The translations under genes and the position numbers were made by a program. Below are positions 19,425 through 26,940 of a stretch of 64,000 nucleotides of DNA, piece by piece. Source of the stretch: Saccharothrix sp. NRRL B-16348 (GTDB lineage Bacteria > Actinomycetota > Actinomycetes > Mycobacteriales > Pseudonocardiaceae); contig NZ_LGED01000232.1 of NCBI RefSeq assembly GCF_001280085.1, positions 62,001 through 126,000 of the forward strand. The letters run 5' to 3'. Positions within the stretch are counted from its first letter, which is position 1. Every line of letters starts with the position of its first letter. The notes beneath the pieces are model-generated. The model worked only from the letters and a program-made list of their open reading frames with translations. It was not told the origin of the DNA and searched no databases.

Positions 19425-20548
19425 TCTTCGACGTGTCCCTGCCGACCGCGGTGGTGTTCGGCGCCGGGCGGTTCGCCGAGCTGGGGGCCAGGACCAGGGC
19501 GCTGGGCGGTCGCGCGCTGCTGGTGTGCGGCCGGTCGGCGGCGCGTGAGCACGGGCTGCTCGCCGCCGCGGCGAGCTCGTTGGCGGGCGCGGGTGTCGCG
19601 GTGACGGTCTTCGACCAGGTCTCCGAAGGGCCGATGGACACCGAGGTCGACGCCGCCGTCGGGGCGGGCCTGGCGGCTTCCTGCGACGTGGTCGTCGGGC
19701 TGGGCGGTGGCAGCGCGATCGACGCCGCGAAGGCCGCCGCCGTCGGGCTGCGCGCCGGGCCGGTCGGACCGCTGGTCGGCGCACCCGCGCTCGACCGCGA
19801 CCCGCGTGCCGTGCCGGTGGTGGCGGTGCCGACGGTCGCGGGCAGCGGCGCCGAGGTGACCAAGGGCGCGATCATCACCGACACGTCCCGCCGGCTGCGG
19901 GCGGGCATCCGGGGCGACGACCTGTTCCCGCGCGTGGCCCTGGTCGACCCGGACCTGCTGGTGACGGTGCCCGCGCACGTCGCGGTGGCGTCCGGGTTCG
20001 ACGCGTTCACCCACCTGGTCGAGGGTTGCGTCGCCCGCCGGTCGGACGACGCGGTGCGGTGGGCCGCCGAACGGGCCCTGCCGCTGCTCGTGCGCCGGCT
20101 GCCCGAGATCGCGGCCGGGGCACTGGGGGCGGAGCAACGCGCGGACCTCGCGCTGGCGTCGCTGCTGGGCGGCTTCGCCGTGGCCAACGCCGGCACCTGC
20201 CTGCCCCACCGGCTCCAGCAGGCGATGGGCTCGGTGCCGAGGGTCCGGGTGTCGCACGGCCGCGGCCTGGCGCTGCTCTACCCCGCGTGGCTGGCGCACG
20301 CCACCGTCCACGCGGGGGAGCGGTTCGCCGCCGTCGCGCGCCTGATGGGCGTCGACGACGTGGCCGACGGGGTGGACCGGTTGACGACCGCGATCGGCGT
20401 CGGCGCGCCGCCGGACTCGTTCGGCTTCACGTCGGACGACCTACCGGCGTTGGTGGGCGGCGTCACCGGGAATGTCGACAACGATCCCATCCCGAACGTG
20501 GGGGAAACGGTCATCCGCGACATCTACCTGGCCGCATTTCGGCGGTGA
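19421..20548 (+). CDS. iron-containing (group III) alcohol dehydrogenase, candidate phosphonolactaldehyde reductase
   Basis: 375 residues. GLGGGSAIDAAKA is the NAD(P) diphosphate motif, and the metal ligands are all present: Asp194 and His198 (GFDAFTHLVEG), His263 (LPHRLQQAMG) and His279 (SHGRGLALLYP). Relatives in phosphonate clusters (PhpC, FomC, DhpG) reduce phosphonoacetaldehyde; here, after the kinase/ArgC pair and without a phosphonopyruvate decarboxylase, reduction of phosphonolactaldehyde to 2,3-dihydroxypropylphosphonate is more likely. GTG 19421 overlaps the kinase stop (GTGA). Last gene of this four-gene group; the patatin gene starts 89 bp later. Confidence 0.87.
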   Translation: MIFDVSLPTAVVFGAGRFAELGARTRALGGRALLVCGRSAAREHGLLAAAASSLAGAGVAVTVFDQVSEGPMDTEVDAAVGAGLAASCDVVVGLGGGSAIDAAKAAAVGLRAGPVGPLVGAPALDRDPRAVPVVAVPTVAGSGAEVTKGAIITDTSRRLRAGIRGDDLFPRVALVDPDLLVTVPAHVAVASGFDAFTHLVEGCVARRSDDAVRWAAERALPLLVRRLPEIAAGALGAEQRADLALASLLGGFAVANAGTCLPHRLQQAMGSVPRVRVSHGRGLALLYPAWLAHATVHAGERFAAVARLMGVDDVADGVDRLTTAIGVGAPPDSFGFTSDDLPALVGGVTGNVDNDPIPNVGETVIRDIYLAAFRR

Positions 20549-20636
20549 TCGCACAAAAGGGCTCCTTGCCGCCCTTGGCGGTCGCGCACTACCATCAGCC
20601 ATTCGCTATTCGTCACGGCGCCCAACGAGGAGCGGG

Positions 20637-21665
20637 ATGTCCGCCGACAGCACGCCCGACCCGTCCGTCACCCACCCGGTGCTGAGAATTCTTCACGAAC
20701 GTCGGGTGGGCAACGGCAAACCCGGTCAGCGCACGGATCCGCACAAGGTCGGTCTGGCCGTCGAGGGTGGCGGTATGCGCGGTGTGGTGTCCGCCGCCAT
20801 GCTGGCCGCCCTGGAGGAATTCGGCATCGCCGATTGTTTCGACGCGGTGTACGGCGCATCGGCCGGTGCGATCAGCGGCGCTTATTTCCTCGCGGGCGAG
20901 ACGTGGAAATCGCTGCCGCTGTACTACCAGGACCTGCCCGCCCGGGGGCTCATCGACCTCAAGCGGGTGCTGCGCGGCAAGTCGATCCTCGACCTCGACC
21001 TGCTCTTCGACGACGTGATGGAGCACGTCCGCCCGCTCGACTACGAGAAGGTGCTGAGCGGGCCCGTGCCGCTCGGGGTGGCCGTCACGCTGGTCGACCG
21101 GATGGAGCCCCTGCTGGTCACCTCCTTCGAGTCGAAGGCGGACCTCAAGGAGGCGCTGCGCGCGGGCTCGTGGCGTCCGGTGCTGGTCAGGGGCACGGCC
21201 GAGTACCGGGGGCAGCGGGCGGTCGACGGGTCGATGCTGGCCGCGCTGCCCTACACCCTCGCGGTCGACGACGGCTGCACGCACGTGCTGTCGCTGAGCA
21301 CGTTCCCCACCGGCGGCTACTCGACCAAGCCTTCGCTGCTCGGCAAGCTCACCGCGCGGCAGCTCGACCGGGCGCGGAAAGGGCTGGGCGCGCTGTACCT
21401 GGACCACGCGCGGAAGAAGTACGACGGCCTGCGCTGGCTGGCCTCGCAACGGGACGCGCCGAACGCCGATCCGCCGTTCGTGCTCGACCTCGCGCCGGCC
21501 AGTGGCGAGGACACCATCAGCCGGTGGGAAACCCGGCTGGGTCCGCTGGTCCACGCGGTCGAGCGGTCTTACGAAATGGTGTACACGACATTCCGGATGG
21601 GCGCGGGCGGTGAACGCGCTTCGGTGCGCGCGGTGCCGCGCTGGACCGTCGTTCCCGCGGATTGA
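20637..21665 (+). CDS. patatin-like phospholipase (YjjU-like)
   Basis: 342 residues. Patatin features: oxyanion loop VEGGGMRGVV (about 43-52), nucleophile Ser in GASAGA (about 77-82), and catalytic-dyad Asp in AVDGSML (about 200). It would hydrolyse acyl chains of lipids in the cytoplasm or at the inner membrane; there is no signal peptide. ATG 20637 is preceded by GAGGAG. It lies between the phosphonate genes and a convergent NACHT NTPase gene with a 9-bp gap. Patatins occur both as housekeeping lipases and as membrane-damaging effectors of antiphage systems; the pairing raises but does not prove the second. Confidence 0.85.
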   Translation: MSADSTPDPSVTHPVLRILHERRVGNGKPGQRTDPHKVGLAVEGGGMRGVVSAAMLAALEEFGIADCFDAVYGASAGAISGAYFLAGETWKSLPLYYQDLPARGLIDLKRVLRGKSILDLDLLFDDVMEHVRPLDYEKVLSGPVPLGVAVTLVDRMEPLLVTSFESKADLKEALRAGSWRPVLVRGTAEYRGQRAVDGSMLAALPYTLAVDDGCTHVLSLSTFPTGGYSTKPSLLGKLTARQLDRARKGLGALYLDHARKKYDGLRWLASQRDAPNADPPFVLDLAPASGEDTISRWETRLGPLVHAVERSYEMVYTTFRMGAGGERASVRAVPRWTVVPAD

Positions 21666-21674
21666 CGGTCGACC

Positions 21675-24263
21675 TCACGGATTGACGGCCGACTCGGAAC
21701 GGTGCTCGCGGGCCAGCAATCGCCCGATCTCGTCGTGCCGGAATCGGTAGGCCGCGCCGTCCTGCCGCAGGATCTCCAGGTTCTTCGCCCGTTCGAGGCA
21801 GGCGATCAACCGCAAAGGGCTCCGCCTCGCCGCCCACAGCAATGCGGAGGCGATGACGTACGAGCACCAAGGCGAGAAGCACAAGGCGAACACCAGTCCG
21901 ATGCAGCCGCCCAGGGCCGCGCCGGACTGCCACGAGACATTCGCCGCGTACTCGGCCAGCAGGCCGCTCACCCCGAGGCGCGCCGCGGCCAGGTGGAAGG
22001 CCCACATCACGATCGCCGAGGCGACGGTGGGCAGCACGAGGTAGGTCATCGCGACCGTGCGGGCCGAGCGGAACGTGCTGACCGGGGTCGAGGCGACCGG
22101 TTTCGGCGTCGGCTCGCTCATCCACCTCACGTACCCGCCCGCGAGGCCGACCGCCAGCCCCGCGGTGAGGCCGTAGACGAGGCCGACCACGGCCCCGTAC
22201 TCCAGACCGCTCCGCAGACCGCCGACGGCCCCGTAGCGCAGCGCGCCGATGAGCGCGCCGCCCAAGCCGATGCCCAGCCCGCTCACCACGCCCAGCGCCA
22301 GGTACGGCAGCAGTCGGCGTTCCCGCCGGGCGGTGGCGACGTCGAGCGGCACGGGCTGGCGGGTCGGCCGGGCCACCTCGAACCGGCGCAGCAGGACGCC
22401 CGCGATGAACACGCTGAGCCCGATGCCGAGCGTCGTCGTCAGCCCCCGCACCAGCCCCGCGTGGGCGTCCTTCACCGTCCACTCGTGGGCGGCGGTGACG
22501 AACGCGGTGATCACGCCCGCGACGAGGCTGCTCTTGAGCACCGCCGCGGTGGAGCGCTCGATGCTGCGCGCGGCGGCGACGGCCACGCCCATCGCGACAC
22601 CCAGTTCGGCGGCCACGAAGACGGCGTCCAAGGGGCGCAACAGGGTCAGCGCGCCCGCGAGCACGCTGAGCCCGGTGGTCACGCCCGCCAACGCGCCGCA
22701 CCGCACCCCGCCCAGCGCGCCGCGGGTCAGGCCGATCGTCATGGCCAGGACCAGGCCGACCGTGATGCCCCGCTTGAGCCCTTCCGGGAAGCCGCTCGTC
22801 AACAGGTAGACGAAGCCCGCCAGCACGCCCGCGACGACCGACCACCAGGTCGCGGGCACGAACTCGTAGACCCGCCACCACTCGAACCTCGGCCTGCCGT
22901 CCGCCGCGACCAGGCGCAGCCAGCGGCGCGTGGGGTCCGCCCGCGGCCCGCTGCCGCGCGGCCCGGACCCGCGCGGCGCGGGTTCCGGGTCGAGCTTGGC
23001 CAGCAGGTCCTCGATCAGGAAGGCCTTGATCCCCGACTCGTCGAGGTGGTCGACGCGCCGCACGAAATCGGCCGGCCGCGACTCGTCGTCGCCGTACTTG
23101 CTCCGCACGAGGGAGGCGTAAAGCGGCACGGTCATGACCTCTTTGACCGGTGACGGGCCGGGCTGTTCGAGCAACCGGAACAGCGATCGCCACTTCTCCG
23201 GGCGGGTGGACAGGACCCGTGAACCGGGTTCGACGGCGTCCGCGTCGTCACTCGCGCCCGGGGAAACCCGATAAATGCGGAAAAGCCTGGCCCACCTCGC
23301 CTCGGGGCGCGACTCGGCCGTGCTCGGCGTGGCGTCGTAACCGTCCTCCGCCTCGCTCAGGAAGTCGATCGCGTCCTCGACCGCCAGCGGTCGCAAAACG
23401 ACCTCGGTGACGTTCATCGCGCGCAAGCGCTTCTTCACGGCGCTCGCGTAGTCCTCCGTGCGGCACGTGAGGACGAGCGAGGTCGCCTTCGGCAGGAAAT
23501 CGTGGATCTGGTCCACGACGGCGCCGCGGTCGTGCTCGTCCACCTCGTCGAGACCGTCCAGGACGAATGCCAGTCGCTTCGTCCGGATGAGGCGCACGAT
23601 GACGTTCGCACCGTAAATCGGCGTGTTCTTCAAGAACGTGTAGTGGTCGCCCAGGGTGCGCACGACCCACGATCCGAAGCTTTCCGAAGCCGGGCTCCAG
23701 CCGGACAGGCGGAGCACGACCGGAACCGCGTCGGAACGCGACCGCGCGCGCAACAGAGCGAGCGCCAGGAACAACCCGAGAACCGATTTCCCGGACGCGG
23801 GCGCGCCGACGACGACGAACCGGCGGCGACCGGTCGGCGAGGACAGGTAGAGGTCGAGGATCGCCCGCTCGTACTCGCTGAGGGGCTCCGCGACCTCCTC
23901 GTCGGGTGGCCGCCGAGCGGCGGGAACGGCCGGTCCGCGGCGTCCGCGGCCGGACACCTCCCACCTGATCTTGGCGGGCACGGTGTCGCGCAGGCCCTGC
24001 AGTCGGACCTCGTCCTCCAACTGCTCGACGACGGCCTCGGCCAGCTCGCGCACCGCCAGGTCGACCTGGTCGACCCGCGCCGCCTTAGCCATGCCGGGCA
24101 AGCTGTTCTGCAGCACCCAGAACAACGCGGACAGCAGCGCCACAATCGCCGCGACGATGCTCGACACCTCGTCGGTCTTGCTGGTTCCGGCGAACACCCA
24201 CGTGCCGATCAGAACCGCCAGGGCGCAACCCAGCACCGCCGCGGCGATCCGGTTGCGCACCAT
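21675..24263 (-). CDS. membrane-anchored NACHT-domain STAND NTPase
   Basis: 862 residues. Two N-terminal hydrophobic helices (about 5-26 and 35-55), then a NACHT module: Walker A GAPASGKSVLG (about 153-163), RLAFVLDGLDEVDEHD with Walker B and the extra acidic residues typical of NACHT (about 229-244), and a sensor-like LVLTCRTEDYA. A winged-helix-like segment follows (about 280-430). The C-terminal 350 residues hold about ten Gly/Ala-rich membrane helices and end in a short basic tail (FRHDEIGRLLAREH). NACHT proteins in bacteria are often immune sensors; the C-terminal membrane domain would be the effector or sensor. ATG 24263 has no clear ribosome site. Confidence 0.85.
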   Translation of the reverse strand: MVRNRIAAAVLGCALAVLIGTWVFAGTSKTDEVSSIVAAIVALLSALFWVLQNSLPGMAKAARVDQVDLAVRELAEAVVEQLEDEVRLQGLRDTVPAKIRWEVSGRGRRGPAVPAARRPPDEEVAEPLSEYERAILDLYLSSPTGRRRFVVVGAPASGKSVLGLFLALALLRARSRSDAVPVVLRLSGWSPASESFGSWVVRTLGDHYTFLKNTPIYGANVIVRLIRTKRLAFVLDGLDEVDEHDRGAVVDQIHDFLPKATSLVLTCRTEDYASAVKKRLRAMNVTEVVLRPLAVEDAIDFLSEAEDGYDATPSTAESRPEARWARLFRIYRVSPGASDDADAVEPGSRVLSTRPEKWRSLFRLLEQPGPSPVKEVMTVPLYASLVRSKYGDDESRPADFVRRVDHLDESGIKAFLIEDLLAKLDPEPAPRGSGPRGSGPRADPTRRWLRLVAADGRPRFEWWRVYEFVPATWWSVVAGVLAGFVYLLTSGFPEGLKRGITVGLVLAMTIGLTRGALGGVRCGALAGVTTGLSVLAGALTLLRPLDAVFVAAELGVAMGVAVAAARSIERSTAAVLKSSLVAGVITAFVTAAHEWTVKDAHAGLVRGLTTTLGIGLSVFIAGVLLRRFEVARPTRQPVPLDVATARRERRLLPYLALGVVSGLGIGLGGALIGALRYGAVGGLRSGLEYGAVVGLVYGLTAGLAVGLAGGYVRWMSEPTPKPVASTPVSTFRSARTVAMTYLVLPTVASAIVMWAFHLAAARLGVSGLLAEYAANVSWQSGAALGGCIGLVFALCFSPWCSYVIASALLWAARRSPLRLIACLERAKNLEILRQDGAAYRFRHDEIGRLLAREHRSESAVNP

Positions 24264-24290
24264 GGACCGAGAGTAGTCGCGAACGGCCTG

Positions 24291-24314
24291 TCGTTCGATC
24301 CTCCGATCGAACGA
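24291..24314. promoter_or_regulatory. Perfect inverted repeat upstream of the NACHT gene
   Basis: TCGTTCGATC at 24291-24300 and its exact complement GATCGAACGA at 24305-24314, separated by CTCC, lie 28-51 bp upstream of the NACHT start codon, where a promoter-overlapping operator would sit. No adjacent regulator gene explains it. Confidence 0.5.
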
Positions 24315-24697
24315 GAGGAGCCGCGGCCAGGGCCCGGCGGCGTGAGAGGTTTTCGTGATCCACCACGCCTCCCGGAAATCGATTCGAATTCGTCCGGTGA
24401 TCGTGCGGAATTCCTGTGACCGCTCTTATGGCCGCTCGGAAAGAATTTACCCGATAGGCGTGTTGTTGGTTTAGCGTTACCGGCCAAGCCAACTTTCGGC
24501 CCAACATCCTTGACGGCCCGGTCGGGCTGTGCTGACACTAGGTGCCGCTTTGTCGTCCTGGCGCAGAACCGACCGACGCGATGTCGCCGCCCCGACTTCC
24601 GATGTCGTCCCTCATTCGGCCCCAACGCGACGGCCAAGGCTTCCGGCTCGAATCCAGGTCGGTGCTCGAAACGGACACCAGGAGGGTCGATCACATC
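24315..24697. other. 383-bp intergenic stretch before the HppE-like gene
   Basis: No gene is supported. Base composition drops around 24400-24480 (CTTATGG, AAAGAATTTACCCGATAGG, GGTTTAGCG), the most AT-rich part nearby and the likely promoter of the HppE-like gene. An imperfect repeat GTTGGTTT (24465-24472) and AAGCCAAC (24486-24493) could be an operator. The stretch from 24530 to 24690 is in frame with the HppE-like gene but shows no family-like sequence. Confidence 0.45.
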
Positions 24698-25288
24698 ATG
24701 GGCGCAGATCTCAACACCGAAGTGGGAAACCGGATCAGGCAGCGCCGCGCTCTGGTGAAAATGGACCAGGCGGCCTTGGCGAGCAGGTTGGACGTGCCCG
24801 TCTCGGTCGTGCAGGGCTGGGAGTCCGGCTCCGGCGCGCAGCCCCTCGACCTCACCGGCCTGGCCGATGTCGCCACCGCGCTGAGCACGAGCATCGCCGA
24901 CCTGGTGCCCGCACCCGAGGACGACCTGACCGACGGCGTCCGGCTCCAGCTGCCCGACGAGGACTCCAGCATCGTCGGCAGCCGCGGCGGCGTGGACTAC
25001 TACGTCTACCGCTGCCTGGTCCGGAGCCCGTCGGTGCCGATGCTCATCCCCCTCGTGGTGGACGTCCTGGTCGACGACCGGGAGCGCGCCGAGTTCAACG
25101 GCGGCCACGCCGGGCACGAGTTCATCTACGTCATGGAGGGCTCGGTCCACATGCAGTGGGGCGACGAGGCCGCGCCGAAGACCGCGGACCTGCCCACCGG
25201 GGCGAGCATCTACATCAGCCCGTACGTCTCGCACACGTTCACCGCGCTGGACGGGCGCAACGCGCGCCTGCTCGCCGTCAACTTCTGA
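24698..25288 (+). CDS. HppE-like mononuclear non-haem iron oxidase (HTH + cupin), fosfomycin epoxidase family
   Basis: 196 residues, against 198 for S. wedmorensis HppE. The N-terminal HTH (about 8-65) keeps the VKMD.AALAS segment with Lys21, matching catalytic Lys23 of HppE. The middle VDYYVY.CLVR keeps the substrate-contacting tyrosines. The cupin has the iron triad His137, Glu141 and His179, the same spacing as HppE 138/142/180, in FNGGHAGHEFIYVMEG and PYVSHTFTA, and ends LLAVNF. HppE closes an epoxide from (S)-2-hydroxypropylphosphonate, or oxidises the R isomer to a ketone. Here the likely substrate is DHPPA or a derivative. ATG 24698 is 11 bases after AGGAGGG. Full conservation argues against a mere regulator. 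Confidence 0.9.
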   Translation: MGADLNTEVGNRIRQRRALVKMDQAALASRLDVPVSVVQGWESGSGAQPLDLTGLADVATALSTSIADLVPAPEDDLTDGVRLQLPDEDSSIVGSRGGVDYYVYRCLVRSPSVPMLIPLVVDVLVDDRERAEFNGGHAGHEFIYVMEGSVHMQWGDEAAPKTADLPTGASIYISPYVSHTFTALDGRNARLLAVNF

Positions 25289-25300
25289 GCACGCGACAGG

Positions 25301-25329
25301 ACGGGCCGCCGACGCGCTCGGCGGCCCGT
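25301..25329 (+). terminator. Hairpin between the HppE-like gene and pepM
   Basis: Perfect 12-base arms ACGGGCCGCCGA (25301-25312) and TCGGCGGCCCGT (25318-25329) with a 5-base loop, starting 12 bases after the stop codon. It lacks a T-tract, so it may attenuate rather than fully stop transcription into pepM. Confidence 0.6.
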
Positions 25330-25375
25330 TCGGTCGCACCACGCCGGTTCCGGCCCGCACGACGAGGAGCGCCGA

Positions 25376-26236
25376 GTGATCCGAGGGTTGCACCCGTCCT
25401 TCCGCGACGTCCTGGCGCGCGGCGGACTCGTGAAGGTCGCCGGCGCGCACAACGCGCTCGGCGCGGTGCTGGCCGAGAGGGCCGGTTTCCACGCGGTGTG
25501 GTCGTCCAGCTTCGAGGTCTCGGCGGCCCGGTGCCTGCCGGACGCGAGCCTGCTGACGATGACCGACTACTTGGAGGCCGCCGTGCACATGCAGCGGGCC
25601 GTGGGCGTCCCCGTCGTGGCCGACTGCGACTCGGGCTTCGGCAACGAGCTGAACTTCGCGCACCTGGTGCACGAGTACGAGGCGTCCGGGATCACCGCGG
25701 TCTGCGTCGAGGACAAGTTGTTCCCCAAGATGAACAGCTTCGTCGGCGAGGGTCAGCGCCTGGTCGACGCCGAGGTCTTCGGGCGGCGGATCGCGGTGGC
25801 GAAGCAGGCGCAGCGCGGCGAGGACTTCCTGGTGATCGCCAGGACGGAGGCGTTCATCGCGGGTCTCGGGCTGGAGGAGGCACTGCGGCGCTGCCACACC
25901 TACGCCGACGCGGGGGCCGACGCCGTGCTCGTGCACTCCAAGCAGAGCACCGAGGTCGAGGTCGCGGCGTTCCTCGCGCGCTGGGCGCGCGACGTCCCCG
26001 TGGCGGTGGTGCCGACGACGTACCCGGCGTGGCACGCCGAGGACGCGCACCGCGCCGGCGCCGCGATCGTCATCTACGCCAACCAGGGGCTGAGGGCGCA
26101 GGTCCTCGCCCTGCGCCACACCTTCGGCGAGATCGTCCGCGCCGGCCACACCGCCGGGGTCGAGTCGGACATCGCCACCTTGGACGACATCTTCACCCTG
26201 CAAGGGCTGGAGGCCTGGCGGAAGCTGTCGCGCTGA
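25376..26236 (+). CDS. pepM: phosphoenolpyruvate mutase (PEP mutase)
   Basis: 286-residue isocitrate-lyase-superfamily enzyme forming the C-P bond by rearranging phosphoenolpyruvate to phosphonopyruvate. The PEP-mutase signature EDKLFPKMNS (residues 112-121) distinguishes it from methylisocitrate and oxaloacetate relatives, which carry EDQ/KRCGH. Also present: WSSSFEVSA (substrate loop), ADCDSGFGN (metal-binding Asp), IARTEAFIAG (Arg contacting the carboxylate) and LVHSK. GTG 25376 is preceded by GAGGAG. It follows the HppE-like gene by 87 bp. The reaction is unfavourable and needs a coupling enzyme; no phosphonopyruvate decarboxylase is in the window, so the D-2-hydroxyacid dehydrogenase at 16044 is the likely partner. 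Confidence 0.95.
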   Translation: MIRGLHPSFRDVLARGGLVKVAGAHNALGAVLAERAGFHAVWSSSFEVSAARCLPDASLLTMTDYLEAAVHMQRAVGVPVVADCDSGFGNELNFAHLVHEYEASGITAVCVEDKLFPKMNSFVGEGQRLVDAEVFGRRIAVAKQAQRGEDFLVIARTEAFIAGLGLEEALRRCHTYADAGADAVLVHSKQSTEVEVAAFLARWARDVPVAVVPTTYPAWHAEDAHRAGAAIVIYANQGLRAQVLALRHTFGEIVRAGHTAGVESDIATLDDIFTLQGLEAWRKLSR

Positions 26237-26293
26237 CACCCGGGCCGGTCCGTCCACATGGGACGAGACTGGCGGTGGCGTTCGAACGGCGCG

Positions 26294-26860
26294 TCAGGAC
26301 GGCCAGTTGCCGAGGAGGGCGTGGAGCGCGTCGAGGGTCTTCGACCAGGACGCCTCGGTGTCGCGCGGGTGGTGCCGGAAGCCGCCCGCCGCTTCGAGGG
26401 CCGTGTAGCCGTGCACCGTGCTGTGGAGCAGGCGCACGGCGTCGGTCTCGTCCGGCTCGGGCAGGTGGTAGCCGCGCAGGATGGCGCGGGTCATCTCCGA
26501 GTGCCGGTCGGCCCGGCTCGTGGCCGCGATCTCCGGCGTCAGGTCGACCTGCATGGCGGCGTACCGGCCGGGGTGCTCCTTGGCGTAGTCGCGGTAGGCG
26601 TTGGCGAAGGCGACCAAGGCGTCCTTGCCCGCGCGCCCGGCCAGGGCGGAGGCAGCGCGGTCGGCGAGCTCGGCCAGCGCCAGCACCGCCACCCGTTCCC
26701 GCAGGTCCTGGGCGTTCTTGAGGTGCGAGTACAGGCTCGCGTCCTTGACGCCGAACCGGCGTGCGAGCGCCGAGACGGTCAGGTTGTCGAAGCCGACCTC
26801 GTCCGCCAACTCCGCCGCCGCCTGGACCACGCGTTCGACGGTCAGCCCCGCGCGTGCCAT
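26294..26860 (-). CDS. TetR/AcrR-family transcriptional regulator (WHG-type C-terminus)
   Basis: 188 residues. The N-terminal TetR HTH is clear: VVQAAAELADEVGFDNLTVSALARRFGVKDASLYSHLKN. The C-terminal half has the 'YR.Y..EHPGRYAAM....LHSTVHGYTALEAAGGF' pattern of the WHG-containing TetR subgroup. It is divergent from the FBP-domain gene; the 80-bp gap carries a perfect palindrome, so autoregulation and control of the FBP gene are likely. Ligand unknown. It lies just downstream of pepM on the opposite strand with no evidence of controlling it. Confidence 0.88.
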   Translation of the reverse strand: MARAGLTVERVVQAAAELADEVGFDNLTVSALARRFGVKDASLYSHLKNAQDLRERVAVLALAELADRAASALAGRAGKDALVAFANAYRDYAKEHPGRYAAMQVDLTPEIAATSRADRHSEMTRAILRGYHLPEPDETDAVRLLHSTVHGYTALEAAGGFRHHPRDTEASWSKTLDALHALLGNWPS

Positions 26861-26875
26861 GTCGTCCTCCCGGAA

Positions 26876-26890
26876 CCTAGAGGCTCTAGG
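26876..26890. promoter_or_regulatory. TetR operator CCTAGAGGCTCTAGG
   Basis: A perfect 15-base palindrome (CCTAGAG-G-CTCTAGG) in the divergent TetR/FBP intergenic region, 16-30 bases upstream of the TetR start codon. Placement and symmetry fit binding of the adjacent dimeric TetR protein. Confidence 0.7.
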
Positions 26891-26940
26891 CTATCACTTA
26901 TACATTTGTCCCTGTCGCCTAGCTGACGTAGCTTGGGGGC

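Noticed and set aside
19421..20548. Iron ADH as a phosphonoacetaldehyde reductase (PhpC/FomC role)
   Set aside because: This would need phosphonopyruvate decarboxylase, which is absent from the window; the kinase/ArgC pair points to phosphonolactaldehyde instead. It stays possible if the decarboxylase is elsewhere.
24635..24665. tRNA T-arm-like sequence (GGCTCGAATCC)
   Set aside because: No cloverleaf, acceptor stem or anticodon arm could be built around it.
16044..26236. A standard fosfomycin cluster
   Set aside because: No phosphonopyruvate decarboxylase, cobalamin-dependent methyltransferase, Fom1-type cytidylyltransferase or FomA/FomB resistance kinases are present; only the epoxidase family is shared.
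24529..26721. Long plus-strand frame running through the HppE-like and pepM genes in another frame
   Set aside because: Arg/Gly/Pro-rich shadow; both real genes have complete catalytic motifs in their own frames.
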